Shown here piece after piece: positions 8,393 through 17,305 of a stretch of DNA of 64,000 nucleotides. A model generated the notes under the pieces. It was not told where the DNA came from, did no database searches, and saw only the letters and a program-made list of their open reading frames with translations. The DNA is taken from the NCBI GenBank assembly GCA_934182605.1, contig CAKPRQ010000006.1:35948-99947 (forward strand). The letters run 5' to 3'. This stretch comes from an uncultured Clostridia bacterium (GTDB taxonomy: Bacteria; Bacillota; Clostridia; TANB77; CAG-508). Position 1 is the stretch's first letter; each line of letters starts with the position of its first letter. The translations under genes were made by a program, and so were the position numbers.

Positions 8393-8932
8393 TTATTTCT
8401 TACCTGTCTTACCTTCTTTTCTACGAATAACTTCATAATCGTATTTAATACCTTTACCTCTATATACTTCAGGTAATCTTTTTGTTCTAATAACAGCAGC
8501 AGTTTGACCTACTAATTCTTTATCAATTCCTTTTACTATTATTTGGTTAGGTGTTGGAACCTCAAATTTAATTCCTTCTGGTTCTTCCATTTCTACTGGA
8601 TGTGAATAGCCTAAGTTAAGAACTAATTTTTTGCCTTGTTTTTGTGCTCTATAACCTACACCATTAACTTCTAATGTTTTTGAAAATTCATTAGTTACAC
8701 CTAATATCATATTATTTATTAATGTTCTTGTTAAACCGTGTAAACTTCTATTTTCTTTTAAGTCATTTGGTCTAGCAACTGTTACAGTATTATCTTTAAC
8801 CTCAATTTTCATATCTTTATGCATTTCTTTTGTCATTGTTCCTTTAGGGCCTTTAACTGTAACAACATTTCCATCTATTTTTACTTCTACTCCTTCTGGA
8901 ATTGCTATTGGTTTATTTCCTATTCTTGACAT
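8393..8932 (-). CDS. rplF: 50S ribosomal protein L6
   Basis: The 179-residue L6 stabilises the GTPase-associated region of the 50S. It has two L6 repeats, with MSRIGNKPIAIPEGVEV at the start and the C-terminal signature PEVYRGKGIKY. It follows rpsH by 25 bp with an AAAGGAG-type ribosome binding site. Confidence 0.97.
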   Translation of the reverse strand: MSRIGNKPIAIPEGVEVKIDGNVVTVKGPKGTMTKEMHKDMKIEVKDNTVTVARPNDLKENRSLHGLTRTLINNMILGVTNEFSKTLEVNGVGYRAQKQGKKLVLNLGYSHPVEMEEPEGIKFEVPTPNQIIVKGIDKELVGQTAAVIRTKRLPEVYRGKGIKYDYEVIRRKEGKTGKK

Positions 8933-8957
8933 TATTTATTAACTCCTTTCTTAAATA

Positions 8958-9356
8958 TTACCAAACATATGCTAAAACTTCTCCACCAACATTATTTTTT
9001 CTTGCATCTTTATCTGTCATAATTCCTTTTGGTGTTGATATTATAGCTATTCCTAATCCGTTAAGAACTTTTGGTAATTCTTCTTTTGAAGCATAAATTC
9101 TTAACCCAGGTTTACTTATTCTTTTCAATCCAGCTATAACTTTATTTCCTTTTTCATCATACTTTAAAGTAACTCTTATAACACCTTGTGTGTCGTTTTC
9201 AAGTTCTTCATATGATGTTATATATCCTTCATTATATAAGATTTCAGCTATTGCTAACTTCATTTTTGATTTTGGAATATCTACGATTTTTGCTTTAGAT
9301 TTATTTCCATTTCTAATTCTTGTTAACATATCAGCTATTGGATCAGTAGTATTCAT
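8958..9356 (-). CDS. rpsH: 30S ribosomal protein S8
   Basis: S8 binds the central domain of 16S rRNA. The 132 residues begin MNTTDPIADMLTRIRNGN and end with GIAIISTPKGIMTDKDARK and GGEVLAYVW, the classic S8 start and end. Spacing within the operon is normal. Confidence 0.97.
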   Translation of the reverse strand: MNTTDPIADMLTRIRNGNKSKAKIVDIPKSKMKLAIAEILYNEGYITSYEELENDTQGVIRVTLKYDEKGNKVIAGLKRISKPGLRIYASKEELPKVLNGLGIAIISTPKGIMTDKDARKNNVGGEVLAYVW

Positions 9357-9401
9357 ATTTTTATTTACCTCCTTTTAAGTTTTACAAATCTATTAGATTT
9401 A

Positions 9402-9587
9402 TTACCAGCTAGCTTTTTTAACTCCTGGTATTTCACCTTTATGTGCTAATTCTCTAAAACATACACGGCATATACCATATTTTCTAATATATGCATGTGG
9501 TCTACCACATAATTTACATCTATTATATTCTCTTGTTTTATATTTTTGTGGTCTTTGTTGTTTTACTTTCATTGATTTTTTAGCCAT
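9402..9587 (-). CDS. rpsZ: 30S ribosomal protein S14, zinc-binding short form
   Basis: This 61-residue S14 has Cys24-x2-Cys27 and Cys40-x2-Cys43, the zinc ribbon of the type Z (zinc-requiring) form. The C-terminus ELAHKGEIPGVKKASW is diagnostic. The zinc-free long form is not seen in this window. Confidence 0.97.
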   Translation of the reverse strand: MAKKSMKVKQQRPQKYKTREYNRCKLCGRPHAYIRKYGICRVCFRELAHKGEIPGVKKASW

Positions 9588-9618
9588 TTGATTAAATTAC
9601 CTCCTTTAAGGTTATATT

Positions 9619-10158
9619 TTATTTGCTAAAAGGCATTCCTAATAATGTTAATAATTCTTTTGCTTCTTCATCTGTCTTAGCAGTAGTAACAAATATTATA
9701 TCCATACCTCTTAATTTATCTATTTTATCATATTCTATTTCTGGGAATATTAACTGTTCTTTTATACCCATAGAGTAATTTCCTCTTCCATCAAATGAAT
9801 TAACAGAAACACCTCTAAAATCTCTAACTCTTGGAAGTGCAACATTAAATAATTTATAAACAAAATCATACATTTTACCAGCTCTTAATGTTACCTTACA
9901 TCCAACACTTACACCTTCTCTTAATTTAAAAGCAGCTATAGCTTTTTTAGATTTTGTTACAACTGGTTTTTGACCTGTAATTAATGTTAAGTCATTAACT
10001 GCATTCTCTAAAACTTTAGGTGTATCTTTTATATCGCCTAATCCCATATTTATAACGATTTTTTCTAATTTTGGGACTTGCATTTCTGAAGTATAACCAA
10101 ATTTTTTCATCATAGCTTGTTTTACTTCTTTATCATATACTTCTTTTAACTTTTCCAT
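9619..10158 (-). CDS. rplE: 50S ribosomal protein L5
   Basis: The 179-residue L5 contacts 5S rRNA and P-site tRNA. It contains PKLEKIVINMGLG near residue 30 and the C-terminal FPEIEYDKIDKLRGMDI region. It stands between rplX and rpsZ as in other Firmicutes. Confidence 0.97.
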   Translation of the reverse strand: MEKLKEVYDKEVKQAMMKKFGYTSEMQVPKLEKIVINMGLGDIKDTPKVLENAVNDLTLITGQKPVVTKSKKAIAAFKLREGVSVGCKVTLRAGKMYDFVYKLFNVALPRVRDFRGVSVNSFDGRGNYSMGIKEQLIFPEIEYDKIDKLRGMDIIFVTTAKTDEEAKELLTLLGMPFSK

Positions 10159-10182
10159 TATAAGTTTTACCTCCTTTTTTTA

Positions 10183-10500
10183 TTATTTTAGTTCTGCACC
10201 ACATTTTCTGCAAACTCTTACTTTATTTTCTTTTTCTATTTTATATCCAACTTTTACTGGTTTATTACATTTTGGACATACAACACCTAGCTTTGCGCTA
10301 TGTATTGGACATTCTACTGGAATTATTCCGCCTTCTTGACCTTGTTTTCTAGGTTTTGTGTGTTTTTTCCTCACATTAACACCTTTTACTATAACCTTTT
10401 CAACTTTAGGTAAAACTTGAAGTACTTCTCCTTTTTTTCCTTTATCATTTCCAGCTAAAACTTGAACTGTATCGCCTTTCTTTATTTTCACAGTTTTCAC
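10183..10500 (-). CDS. rplX: 50S ribosomal protein L24, with zinc-ribbon-like Cys pairs
   Basis: L24 initiates 50S assembly. The KOW motif is at the N-terminus (KKGDTVQVLAGNDKGKKGEV). The C-terminal half carries CPKC and CRKC pairs that could bind zinc. Many Firmicute L24 proteins lack these, though other phyla have them. The length of 105 residues is normal. Confidence 0.96.
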   Translation of the reverse strand: MKTVKIKKGDTVQVLAGNDKGKKGEVLQVLPKVEKVIVKGVNVRKKHTKPRKQGQEGGIIPVECPIHSAKLGVVCPKCNKPVKVGYKIEKENKVRVCRKCGAELK

Positions 10501-10534
10501 CTCTTTAAAAAATATTTTTATATTACCTAGCTTA

Positions 10535-10903
10535 TTATAATACTTCTGGAGCTAATGATAATATTTTCATATAATCGTGATCTCTTAATTCTCTAGCTAT
10601 AGGTCCAAATATACGAGTACCTTTAGGTGTTTTATCATCACGAATTATAACAGCAGCATTTTCATCAAATCTTAAATATGAGCCGTCTTCTCTTCTTATT
10701 GGTCTTTTTGTTCTAACTACAACAGCTTTTACGACATCACCTTTATTAACAACGCCTCCTGGTGTTGCTGATTTTACAGAAGCTATTATTACATCACCTA
10801 TACCTGCATATTTTCTATGTGATCCGCCTAAGCATCTGATACACATAATTTCTTTTGCACCAGTATTATCAGCTACTTTTAATATTGTTTGTTGTTGTAC
10901 CAT
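10535..10903 (-). CDS. rplN: 50S ribosomal protein L14
   Basis: The 122-residue L14 contacts 16S helix 44 in an intersubunit bridge. It shows MVQQQTILKVADNTGAKEI at the start, the signature VVRTKRPIRREDGSYLRFD in the middle, and GTRIFGPIARELR near the end. All are standard. Confidence 0.97.
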   Translation of the reverse strand: MVQQQTILKVADNTGAKEIMCIRCLGGSHRKYAGIGDVIIASVKSATPGGVVNKGDVVKAVVVRTKRPIRREDGSYLRFDENAAVIIRDDKTPKGTRIFGPIARELRDHDYMKILSLAPEVL

Positions 10904-10929
10904 GAGTCTTATTCCTCCTTATTTTAATT

Positions 10930-11193
10930 CTATTTTATTATAGCCTTTTCAACTATTTCAACAACTCTCCATCTTTTATCTTTAGATAAAGGTCTTGTTT
11001 CCATAACTTTAACTTTATCACCAATTTGACATTTATTTTCTTCATCATGAGCTTTTAAGTTATAAGTTCTTTTTACTATTTTTCCATATACTGGGTGTTT
11101 TACATTAGTTTGTACGGCTACAACTACAGTTTTATCCATTTTATCAGATTTTACTGTACCAATTAATACTTTACGAAGATTTCTTTCTTCCAT
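10930..11193 (-). CDS. rpsQ: 30S ribosomal protein S17
   Basis: I choose the ATG at 11193 (MEERNLRKVLIGTV). A GGAGG lies 9 bases upstream of it, while the longer in-frame TTG at 11214 overlaps that binding site. This gives 87 residues, the usual size. The OB-fold core has KMDKTVVVAVQ and KVMETRPLSKDKRWRVVEIV. Confidence 0.96.
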   Translation of the reverse strand: MEERNLRKVLIGTVKSDKMDKTVVVAVQTNVKHPVYGKIVKRTYNLKAHDEENKCQIGDKVKVMETRPLSKDKRWRVVEIVEKAIIK

Positions 11194-11216
11194 TTGAAAT
11201 TGCCTCCTTTCCAAAA

Positions 11217-11414
11217 CTATTTTACTTCTAATTCTCTTTGTCTTAAAACAGTTTTCATTCTTGCTATATCTTTTTTTACTTCTTTTATTCTCATAGGATT
11301 ATCTAATCCATTTGTAGCTAATTTAAATCTTAATTTAAATAACTCTTGTTTTAATTCTCCTATTTCTTTTTCTAGTTCTGGTGAAGACATTTCTTTAATT
11401 TTATTAATCTTCAT
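11217..11414 (-). CDS. rpmC: 50S ribosomal protein L29
   Basis: The 65-residue helical L29 lies by the exit tunnel. The start at 11414 (MKINKIKEMSSPEL) has an AGGTGG site just upstream and lies 11 bases inside the end of rplP. Upstream in-frame GTG codons fall on the binding site and are less likely. The core LFKLRFKLATNGLDNPMRI matches the family. Confidence 0.95.
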   Translation of the reverse strand: MKINKIKEMSSPELEKEIGELKQELFKLRFKLATNGLDNPMRIKEVKKDIARMKTVLRQRELEVK

Positions 11415-11844
11415 CACTATCACCACCTACTTCATTTTCTCTTGCTATAAATTTAGTTTTAATTGGTAGTTTATGTGCAGCAAGTCTTAATGCTTCTTTT
11501 GCTATATCTTCAGAAATACCTTCTATTTCAAACATTACTCTTCCTGGTTTAACTACCGCTACCCAATATTCTACAGCACCTTTACCTTTACCCATACGAG
11601 TTCCAATAGGTTTAGTAGATATCGGTTTGTCTGGAAATAATTTTATCCAAACTTTTCCACCTCTTTTTATGAAACGAGTCATAGCTATACGAGCAGCTTC
11701 TATTTGATTTGCTGTTATTAATCCAGCTTCTAAAGCTTGTAGTCCATATTGTCCTTCAGTAACTTTATTTCCTCTTGTAGCTTTTCCTCTATTTCTACCT
11801 TTTTGCATCTTTCTATATTTAGTCTTTTTTGGCATTACTGGCAT
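11404..11844 (-). CDS. rplP: 50S ribosomal protein L16
   Basis: L16 helps organise the A site and peptidyl transferase region. The 146-residue protein begins MPVMPKKTKYRKMQKGRNRG, with a GGAGGAGA site 9 bases before the ATG, and contains RMGKGKGAVEYWVAVVKPG. The ATG overlaps the rpsC stop by one base (TAATG). The 3' end overlaps rpmC, so the three genes are probably coupled. Confidence 0.97.
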   Translation of the reverse strand: MPVMPKKTKYRKMQKGRNRGKATRGNKVTEGQYGLQALEAGLITANQIEAARIAMTRFIKRGGKVWIKLFPDKPISTKPIGTRMGKGKGAVEYWVAVVKPGRVMFEIEGISEDIAKEALRLAAHKLPIKTKFIARENEVGGDSDED

Positions 11845-12512
11845 TAGTCTTCTCCTCCTTCTTTACTCTCTTTTTTAGGTTTTTCAGGAAGAACTTCACC
11901 TTTATATATCCAAACTTTAACACCGATTTTTCCATATGTTGTATTTGCTTCTGCAAATCCATAATCTATATCAGCTCTCAAAGTTTGAAGAGGAATAGTT
12001 CCTTCTTTGTAGAATTCTGTTCTTGCCATATCAGCTCCACCTAATCTACCAGATACAGATGTTTTTATTCCTAATGCTCCTGCTTTCATTGCTTTTTGCA
12101 TTACAGATTTCATTGCTTTTCTAAAAGAAATTCTTCTTTCTAATTGTCCAGCAACATTTTCTGCTACTAATTGAGCATTTATATCTACATCTTTAACCTC
12201 TACAATATTTAAGTTTACATCTTTACCTATCATTTTAACTAATTCTGCTTTTAAGCTTTCTGCTAAGTTTCCACCTTTTCCAATTACTAAACCTGGTTTT
12301 GCTGTGAAAACATTTACTTTTACCATTTTGGCTGTTCTTTCGATTTCTATTTTTGAAATTCCACTTGCATATAATTTGCTTTTTACAAATTTACGTATTT
12401 TAACGTCTTCTACTAAGTAGTCTCCAAAGTTTTTTGAGTCTGCGTACCATTTTGAACTCCAATCTTTGATTATTCCTACTCTCATTCCATGTGGATGCAT
12501 TTTTTGCCCCAT
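11844..12512 (-). CDS. rpsC: 30S ribosomal protein S3
   Basis: S3 lines the mRNA entry channel. The start at 12512 (MGQKMHPHGMRVGII) has GGAGG 8 bases upstream. The longer in-frame reading up to 12542 runs through that site and into rplV. The 222 residues include the KH domain (GLVIGKGGNLAESLKAEL) and the C-terminal domain (GRLGGADMARTEFYKEG). Confidence 0.97.
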   Translation of the reverse strand: MGQKMHPHGMRVGIIKDWSSKWYADSKNFGDYLVEDVKIRKFVKSKLYASGISKIEIERTAKMVKVNVFTAKPGLVIGKGGNLAESLKAELVKMIGKDVNLNIVEVKDVDINAQLVAENVAGQLERRISFRKAMKSVMQKAMKAGALGIKTSVSGRLGGADMARTEFYKEGTIPLQTLRADIDYGFAEANTTYGKIGVKVWIYKGEVLPEKPKKESKEGGED

Positions 12513-12534
12513 CTTAAAATCCTCCTCTCTTTCT

Positions 12535-12897
12535 TTATGCAATCTCTCTTAATACTATTGTTATATGACTTGTTCTTTTTCTAATTCTTACTGCTGAACC
12601 TTTTGCAGCTGGTCTTATTCTTTTTAATGTAGGTCCTTGATTAGCATATATTTCACTAACTACTAAGTTATTTCTAGTCATATGATTATTATTTTCTGCA
12701 TTTGCTAATGCTGATTTTAATAATTTTTCTATTATTTCTGCTGAAGCTTTAGGTGCAAATTTTACGATTGCTAATGCTTCATTTACGCTTTTCCCTCTAA
12801 TTAAGTCAGCAACTATCTTTACTTTTCTAGCTGAAATTCTAGCATAACGCAATTCTGCTCTAGCTTCTTTAACTTGATTTTCTAATTGTTCTGGCAC
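12535..12897 (-). CDS. rplV: 50S ribosomal protein L22
   Basis: The 120-residue L22 extends a beta hairpin into the exit tunnel. It shows RYARISARKVKIVADLIRGK near the N-terminus and the hairpin region KRIRPAAKGSAVRIRKRTSH. It ends 22 bp before rpsC. Confidence 0.97.
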   Translation of the reverse strand: MPEQLENQVKEARAELRYARISARKVKIVADLIRGKSVNEALAIVKFAPKASAEIIEKLLKSALANAENNNHMTRNNLVVSEIYANQGPTLKRIRPAAKGSAVRIRKRTSHITIVLREIA

Positions 12898-12921
12898 TTT
12901 CTTTACCTCCTAATTTTTATT

Positions 12922-13200
12922 TTACTTAACAGCTGATGCTTTTTCTCCTGCATGACCTTTAAAAGTTCTTGTTGGTGCGAATTCACCTAACTTATGTCCA
13001 ATCATTTCTTCTGTTATATATACAGGAACATGTTTTCTCCCATCATGAACAGCTATTGTATGACCAACCATTTGTGGGTATATTGTAGATGCTCTTGACC
13101 ATGTTTTTAATACTTCTTTTTTGTTTTGCTCATTTAATGCTGTTATTCTTTTCATTAATTCTGGTGCTACAAATGGTGCTTTTTTACTTGATCTACTCAT
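12922..13200 (-). CDS. rpsS: 30S ribosomal protein S19
   Basis: The 92-residue S19 forms a head-domain complex with S13. It has SRASTIYPQMVGHTIAVHDG and KLGEFAPTRTFKGHAG, the S19 signatures. It lies 5 bp after rplB. Confidence 0.97.
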   Translation of the reverse strand: MSRSSKKAPFVAPELMKRITALNEQNKKEVLKTWSRASTIYPQMVGHTIAVHDGRKHVPVYITEEMIGHKLGEFAPTRTFKGHAGEKASAVK

Positions 13201-13205
13201 AACGC

Positions 13206-14033
13206 TTATTTCCTCCTTTTAACAATAAACTTACTTGATTGTTTCTTATTATTTCTTGTCTTATATCCTAAAGCTGGTTTACCCCAAGGAGTTAATGGAC
13301 CTGCGTGTCCTATTGGTGCTCTACCTTCTCCACCACCATGTGGGTGATCATTAGGGTTCATTACGCTACCTCTTACAGTAGGTCTGATTCCTAAATGTCT
13401 GCTCTTTCCAGCTTTTCCTAATTTAATGTTTTCATGATCTGTATTACCTACAGTGCCTATTGTTGCTCTACAAGTAACTAATATAAGTCTCATTTCTCCT
13501 GAAGGTAATCTTAAGTGTGCATATCTACCTTCTTTAGCCATTAATTGAGCTTCTTGGCCAGCAGCTCTTACTAATTTACCACCTTGACCAGGTCTTAACT
13601 CAACATTATGAATCATTGTACCTACTGGTATATTTGCTATTGGTAAACAATTTCCAACTTTTATATCAGCATTTGAACCTGATACTACTTTATCTCCTTC
13701 AGTTAATCCAACTGGTGCTAATATATATGCTTTTTCTCCATCTTCATATTGGATTAAAGCTATATTACTACTACGGTTTGGATCATATTCGATTCCTATA
13801 ACTGTAGCTACCATATTGTCTTTATTACGTTTAAAATCGATTATTCTATATTTTCTTCTACTTCCTCCACCTTGATGTCTTACTGTAATTCTACCATAAG
13901 AATTTCTACCTGCATTTTTCTTTTTTGTAGCAAGTAAAGATTTTTCAGGAGTCTTCTTTGTAATTTCTTCGAAAGAAGATACAGTCATATTTCTTGTTGA
14001 TGGAGTAATTGGTTTATAATGTTTAATTCCCAT
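13206..14033 (-). CDS. rplB: 50S ribosomal protein L2
   Basis: L2 is needed for subunit joining and peptidyl transferase activity. The ATG at 14033 (MGIKHYKPITPSTRNMTVSS) gives the family length of 275 residues and has a GGGAGA site upstream. The in-frame extension to 14126 runs back into rplW and is spurious. The conserved C-terminus HGGGEGRAPIGHAGP is intact. Confidence 0.97.
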   Translation of the reverse strand: MGIKHYKPITPSTRNMTVSSFEEITKKTPEKSLLATKKKNAGRNSYGRITVRHQGGGSRRKYRIIDFKRNKDNMVATVIGIEYDPNRSSNIALIQYEDGEKAYILAPVGLTEGDKVVSGSNADIKVGNCLPIANIPVGTMIHNVELRPGQGGKLVRAAGQEAQLMAKEGRYAHLRLPSGEMRLILVTCRATIGTVGNTDHENIKLGKAGKSRHLGIRPTVRGSVMNPNDHPHGGGEGRAPIGHAGPLTPWGKPALGYKTRNNKKQSSKFIVKRRK

Positions 14034-14106
14034 TTTAAGTTCTCTCCCTTTCTTTCTATAACGGATTTTTTTCCTGCTCCGCAACAGATATTTTATTTGC
14101 TTATAC

Positions 14107-14454
14107 TTAAGCTCCCATAAATTCATCGATAGATTCTTTGTATTTTCTATCTTCTTTTACAGATTTTCCACCTTTAGTTAAGTATGTTCTAGTTTCTGGA
14201 TTGGTATCTATTGTTACAATAGCTTTTTTCCAGTCACTTGTCATACCTCTGTGTACTCCCACTCTTTTTGCTTTACCTTTAACACTTATTGTGTTAACTT
14301 TTAATACTTTAACATCAAAAAGCATCTCAACAGCGTGCGCTATTTGAACCTTTGTTGCATTTCTATTTACTTCAAAAGTATATTTTCCAAATTGAATATC
14401 CATATTACTTTTTTCTGTAATTATTGGTCTTACTATAATATCTTCTGGCTTCAT
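14107..14454 (-). CDS. rplW: 50S ribosomal protein L23
   Basis: L23 is the docking site for trigger factor and SRP at the tunnel exit. It starts MKPEDIIVRPIITEKSNMD. At 115 residues it is somewhat longer than the usual 95-100, with an acidic/lysine C-terminal tail (GKSVKEDRKYKESIDEFMGA). It abuts rplD directly. Confidence 0.96.
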   Translation of the reverse strand: MKPEDIIVRPIITEKSNMDIQFGKYTFEVNRNATKVQIAHAVEMLFDVKVLKVNTISVKGKAKRVGVHRGMTSDWKKAIVTIDTNPETRTYLTKGGKSVKEDRKYKESIDEFMGA

Positions 14455-15078
14455 TTATGCGTACACCTCCTCGATTTTTTTAACAGCATCTAATGTTAAA
14501 ATTAATTTATTATATTTTAATAAATCATACACATTTATTGTGTTTACTAAAGAAGTTTTAACATTTTCTATATTTCTTGCTGATTTTTGTACATTTTCAT
14601 TTTTTTCTGGTAAAACTATTAAAGTTTTTCCTTCTACTTTTAAATTATTCAATGCACTTACCATTGATTTTGTTTTTATTTCTTTTAATGGTAATGTATC
14701 AACTACTATTAATTGATTTTCAATTACTTTAGAACTTAATACTGATTTTAAAGCTAATCTTCTTTCTTTTTTATTAACTCTATATTTATAGCTACGAGGT
14801 TTTGGTCCTAATGCAATACCTCCCTTAATCCATTGTGGTGCTCTTATACTACCTTGTCTAGCTCTACCAGTACCTTTTTGTCTCCATGGCTTTTTACCAC
14901 CACCACGTACTTCTGCTCTAGTTTTAGTACTTTGAGTACCTTGTCTTTGATTAGCTAAGTAATTTACTAATACTGCATGTACTACATTTTCATTTGGTAT
15001 AATTCCAAAGATTTCTTCTTTTAATTCAACTTCGCTAACCTTTTTACCGTCTATATTATATACGTCTACTTTAGGCAT
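14455..15078 (-). CDS. rplD: 50S ribosomal protein L4
   Basis: The 207-residue L4 has a globular domain and an extended loop into the tunnel (TKTRAEVRGGGKKPWRQKGTG, about residues 52-72). In E. coli L4 also represses the S10 operon through its leader. A long leader exists here upstream of rpsJ, but no equivalent control is shown. Confidence 0.97.
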   Translation of the reverse strand: MPKVDVYNIDGKKVSEVELKEEIFGIIPNENVVHAVLVNYLANQRQGTQSTKTRAEVRGGGKKPWRQKGTGRARQGSIRAPQWIKGGIALGPKPRSYKYRVNKKERRLALKSVLSSKVIENQLIVVDTLPLKEIKTKSMVSALNNLKVEGKTLIVLPEKNENVQKSARNIENVKTSLVNTINVYDLLKYNKLILTLDAVKKIEEVYA

Positions 15079-15102
15079 TTTCTACTTCCTCCTTCTTTCA
15101 AA

Positions 15103-15735
15103 TTAACCTTTTTTAACTGCGTTTTTTACTTTTAAGATTGCTCCTTTAGGTCCAGGCACGCTACCTTTAACTAATATAACATTTTTATCTAAATCTACTC
15201 TTACAACTTTTAAGTTTTGTATTGTTACTGTTACATGTCCCATATGTCCTGGTAATTTTTTACCTTTAAATACTCTACCTGGAGTTGCACAAGCACCCAT
15301 TGAACCTGGTCTTCTGTGATACATAGAACCATGTCCCATTGGTCCTCTTTGTTGTCCATGACGTTTTATAACACCTTGGAAACCTTTTCCTTTAGATACA
15401 CCTTGTATATCTACTATATCTTCTGCTTTGAATATGTCCGCTTTTATTTCGTTACCTACTTTAAAACCTTCTATATCATCAAGTCTAAATTCTCTTAAAT
15501 GTTTTTTTGGTGCAAGTTTTGCTTTATTGAAATGTCCTTTAATTGGTTCTATAACTTTCTTTTCTTTAACATTTCCAAAACCTAATTGCACTGCTTTGTA
15601 TCCATCTGTTTCTTCATTTTTTATTTGTACTACTGTACAAGGTCCAGCTTCTAAAACTGTAACTGGAATAACTGCTCCATTTTCATCAAAAATTTGTGTC
15701 ATTCCTAATTTTTTTGCGATTAAACCTTTATTCAT
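15103..15735 (-). CDS. rplC: 50S ribosomal protein L3
   Basis: The 210-residue L3 is an early-assembly 50S protein close to the peptidyl transferase centre. It shows MNKGLIAKKLGMTQIFDENG and FQGVIKRHGQQRGPMGHGSM, the family motifs. The gap to rpsJ (97 bp) is larger than most in the operon, and I see no strong structure in it. Confidence 0.97.
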   Translation of the reverse strand: MNKGLIAKKLGMTQIFDENGAVIPVTVLEAGPCTVVQIKNEETDGYKAVQLGFGNVKEKKVIEPIKGHFNKAKLAPKKHLREFRLDDIEGFKVGNEIKADIFKAEDIVDIQGVSKGKGFQGVIKRHGQQRGPMGHGSMYHRRPGSMGACATPGRVFKGKKLPGHMGHVTVTIQNLKVVRVDLDKNVILVKGSVPGPKGAILKVKNAVKKG

Positions 15736-15832
15736 TATTCTATATCCTCCTAACTATTGGCTGAATTTTTCAGCTTGGTTTTTTATTTTGTTCTTTTTAA
15801 GTATGAACAGTACTTGTTTAATCTTTTAGAAA

Positions 15833-16162
15833 TTATAATTTAATTTCTATATCAACACCAGCTGGTAAATCTAATTTTTTAAGATTTTCAACTGTTTTTT
15901 GTGTTGGGTAAAGAATATCTATAACTCTTTTATGTGTTCTCATTTCAAATTGTTCCCTTGAATCTTTATGTTTGTGTGGAGAACGTAAAATTGTTACGAT
16001 TTCTTTCTTTGTTGGAAGTGGAATTGGTCCTGAAACTTTTGCACCTGTTCTTTTAGCTGTTTCTACTATTTTTTCAGCAGACTGTTCTAAAATAAGATGA
16101 TCATAAGCTTTTAGTCTAATTCTAATTTTTTCACTCCCTACAGTTTGTTTTGATGTTGCCAT
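15833..16162 (-). CDS. rpsJ: 30S ribosomal protein S10
   Basis: S10 is a 30S head protein and the NusB partner in antitermination. I choose the ATG at 16162 (MATSKQTVGSEKIRIRLKAY) because it is preceded by AAGGAGGG at good spacing. It gives 109 residues. It is the first gene of the operon, about 230 bases behind the promoter. Confidence 0.96.
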   Translation of the reverse strand: MATSKQTVGSEKIRIRLKAYDHLILEQSAEKIVETAKRTGAKVSGPIPLPTKKEIVTILRSPHKHKDSREQFEMRTHKRVIDILYPTQKTVENLKKLDLPAGVDIEIKL

Positions 16163-16431
16163 ATTAAAATTTCCCTCCTTAATAAAAATTTTACCGGCAG
16201 TTATCAACGCACCCTAGTGTTTTTATTATAAACATACTAAAATCCAAGTAATATCTAATTGTATTCTTGGAATAAGTGCTTTTTTGAAACTTATCCGCCT
16301 GGTCATAGCCAAAGACATACTCCACAAGAGTTCCCTCCGTTGCTTCAAAACTTCAACGTAGCTACATCTTGCTTCAACGCAAATCTAATCACATACTCTA
16401 ATATTATACATGGTTTTTATTTGAATGTCAA
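16163..16431 (-). promoter_or_regulatory. S10 operon promoter and long 5' leader
   Basis: The -35 TTGACA (16426-16431) and -10 TATAAT (16403-16408) are perfect consensus with a 17-bp spacer. Transcription should start near 16396, leaving about 230 nt before rpsJ. The leader is less AT-rich than its surroundings and holds repeated GTTGAAG words at about 16345-16380. It may regulate the operon as in other S10 leaders, but I cannot identify a known structure. Confidence 0.85.
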
Positions 16432-16460
16432 GCAAAATTTGGAAAGTTTTTAAAAAAAGT

Positions 16461-16609
16461 GTTACAGTTTAATAAGAAAACATATAACTTTTACAAAATC
16501 GTGATATATAGCTATTTGTAAGTCAAGACCTGGATTGTGTCACCCTAGATATGTTTTGACTAAAATAGCTATATATCACGATTTTGTAAAATATTTAGTG
16601 AACAGTAAC
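16461..16609. repeat. Palindromic MITE, family A, copy 1
   Basis: This 149-bp element begins GTTACAG and ends CAGTAAC. Its arms AAAATCGTGATATATAGCTA and the reverse complement form a long stem, with an inner stem (AAGTCAAGAC/GTTTTGACT) around a loop. It is flanked by 8-bp near-direct repeats (AAAAAAGT left, AGAAAAGT right). It sits 29 bp upstream of the S10 -35 box. It matches copies at 51664 and 56670. Confidence 0.8.
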
Positions 16610-16646
16610 AGAAAAGTCTAAACTGTGATGACAACAATAGTTTAAA

Positions 16647-16670
16647 GAAGGTCCCTATTTAGGGACCTTC
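16647..16670 (-). terminator. Hairpin terminator behind the 16.7 kb ORFan
   Basis: A perfect 10-bp stem GAAGGTCCCT/AGGGACCTTC with a 4-nt loop lies 30 bp past the stop of the next gene. It is followed on the minus strand by TTTAAAC, so the T run is short. Confidence 0.6.
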
Positions 16671-16699
16671 AATTCCTTTCAGTTTATTTCAAAGTGCTC

Positions 16700-17143
16700 T
16701 TACCTGTTTTTTTCACTATCGTTAAACCGAACAGAAAAACCGCTTTTACCAGCATCTTTCTGTATGTATTCATAAATTATCGCCATCGATACATCTATCA
16801 TTTCCTCCACGTCTTTGTACAAGGTTAATTCTTTCTTAGGCCAAAAGCCTAACAAAATTTCACTTATCCCCTCCTCGTCATATTTATAAACGGTAAACTC
16901 CAGAGTATAATGATACCTCAACATATCATTTTCTTTTTTCCATATTTTACTTTTGGAATTGACCACAATACTAACAATTTTATTATTTCTGACGTTTTCG
17001 GAAATCTCTGTACTTTCCAACAACTCCGTCCATTGTGCTTTTTTCTTAGAATTTTCCTCCACATAGTGAAGGAAACTACAAATAGCAACAACTAGGACGA
17101 AAATACTTATGACAGCAATAAGGTTGCTGGTTGCCGGTTTCAT
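16700..17143 (-). CDS. Small membrane-anchored protein of unknown function, foreign composition
   Basis: I do not recognise the family. The 147 residues start with one hydrophobic segment (about 8-26, LIAVISIFVLVVAICSF) after a short positive start, which suggests a membrane anchor with an outer or cytosolic alpha/beta domain. The ATG has AAGGAG upstream. Base composition and codon use are clearly less AT-rich than neighbours, and the gene stands alone with its own terminator, pointing to recent gain. Arg139 is encoded by CGG, a codon I did not find as sense in the core genes here. Confidence 0.6.
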   Translation of the reverse strand: MKPATSNLIAVISIFVLVVAICSFLHYVEENSKKKAQWTELLESTEISENVRNNKIVSIVVNSKSKIWKKENDMLRYHYTLEFTVYKYDEEGISEILLGFWPKKELTLYKDVEEMIDVSMAIIYEYIQKDAGKSGFSVRFNDSEKNR

Positions 17144-17305
17144 TTAAGAACTCCTTGATAAATTGTTAAAAAATTTATATATATTGTAGCATACTTTACA
17201 TAAAAAATAAAGTACCTTGAATTGTTTTTAATCTTTAAAATTACAGTTCAGTGTAACTTTATAAATAAAGCTCTAGTTATTATTAATCTTATTCATGAAA
17301 AAATA

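Noticed and set aside
16461..16609. Family A repeats as rho-independent terminators
   Set aside because: The stems are far too long and centred on conserved loops, and target duplications show that they moved as elements.
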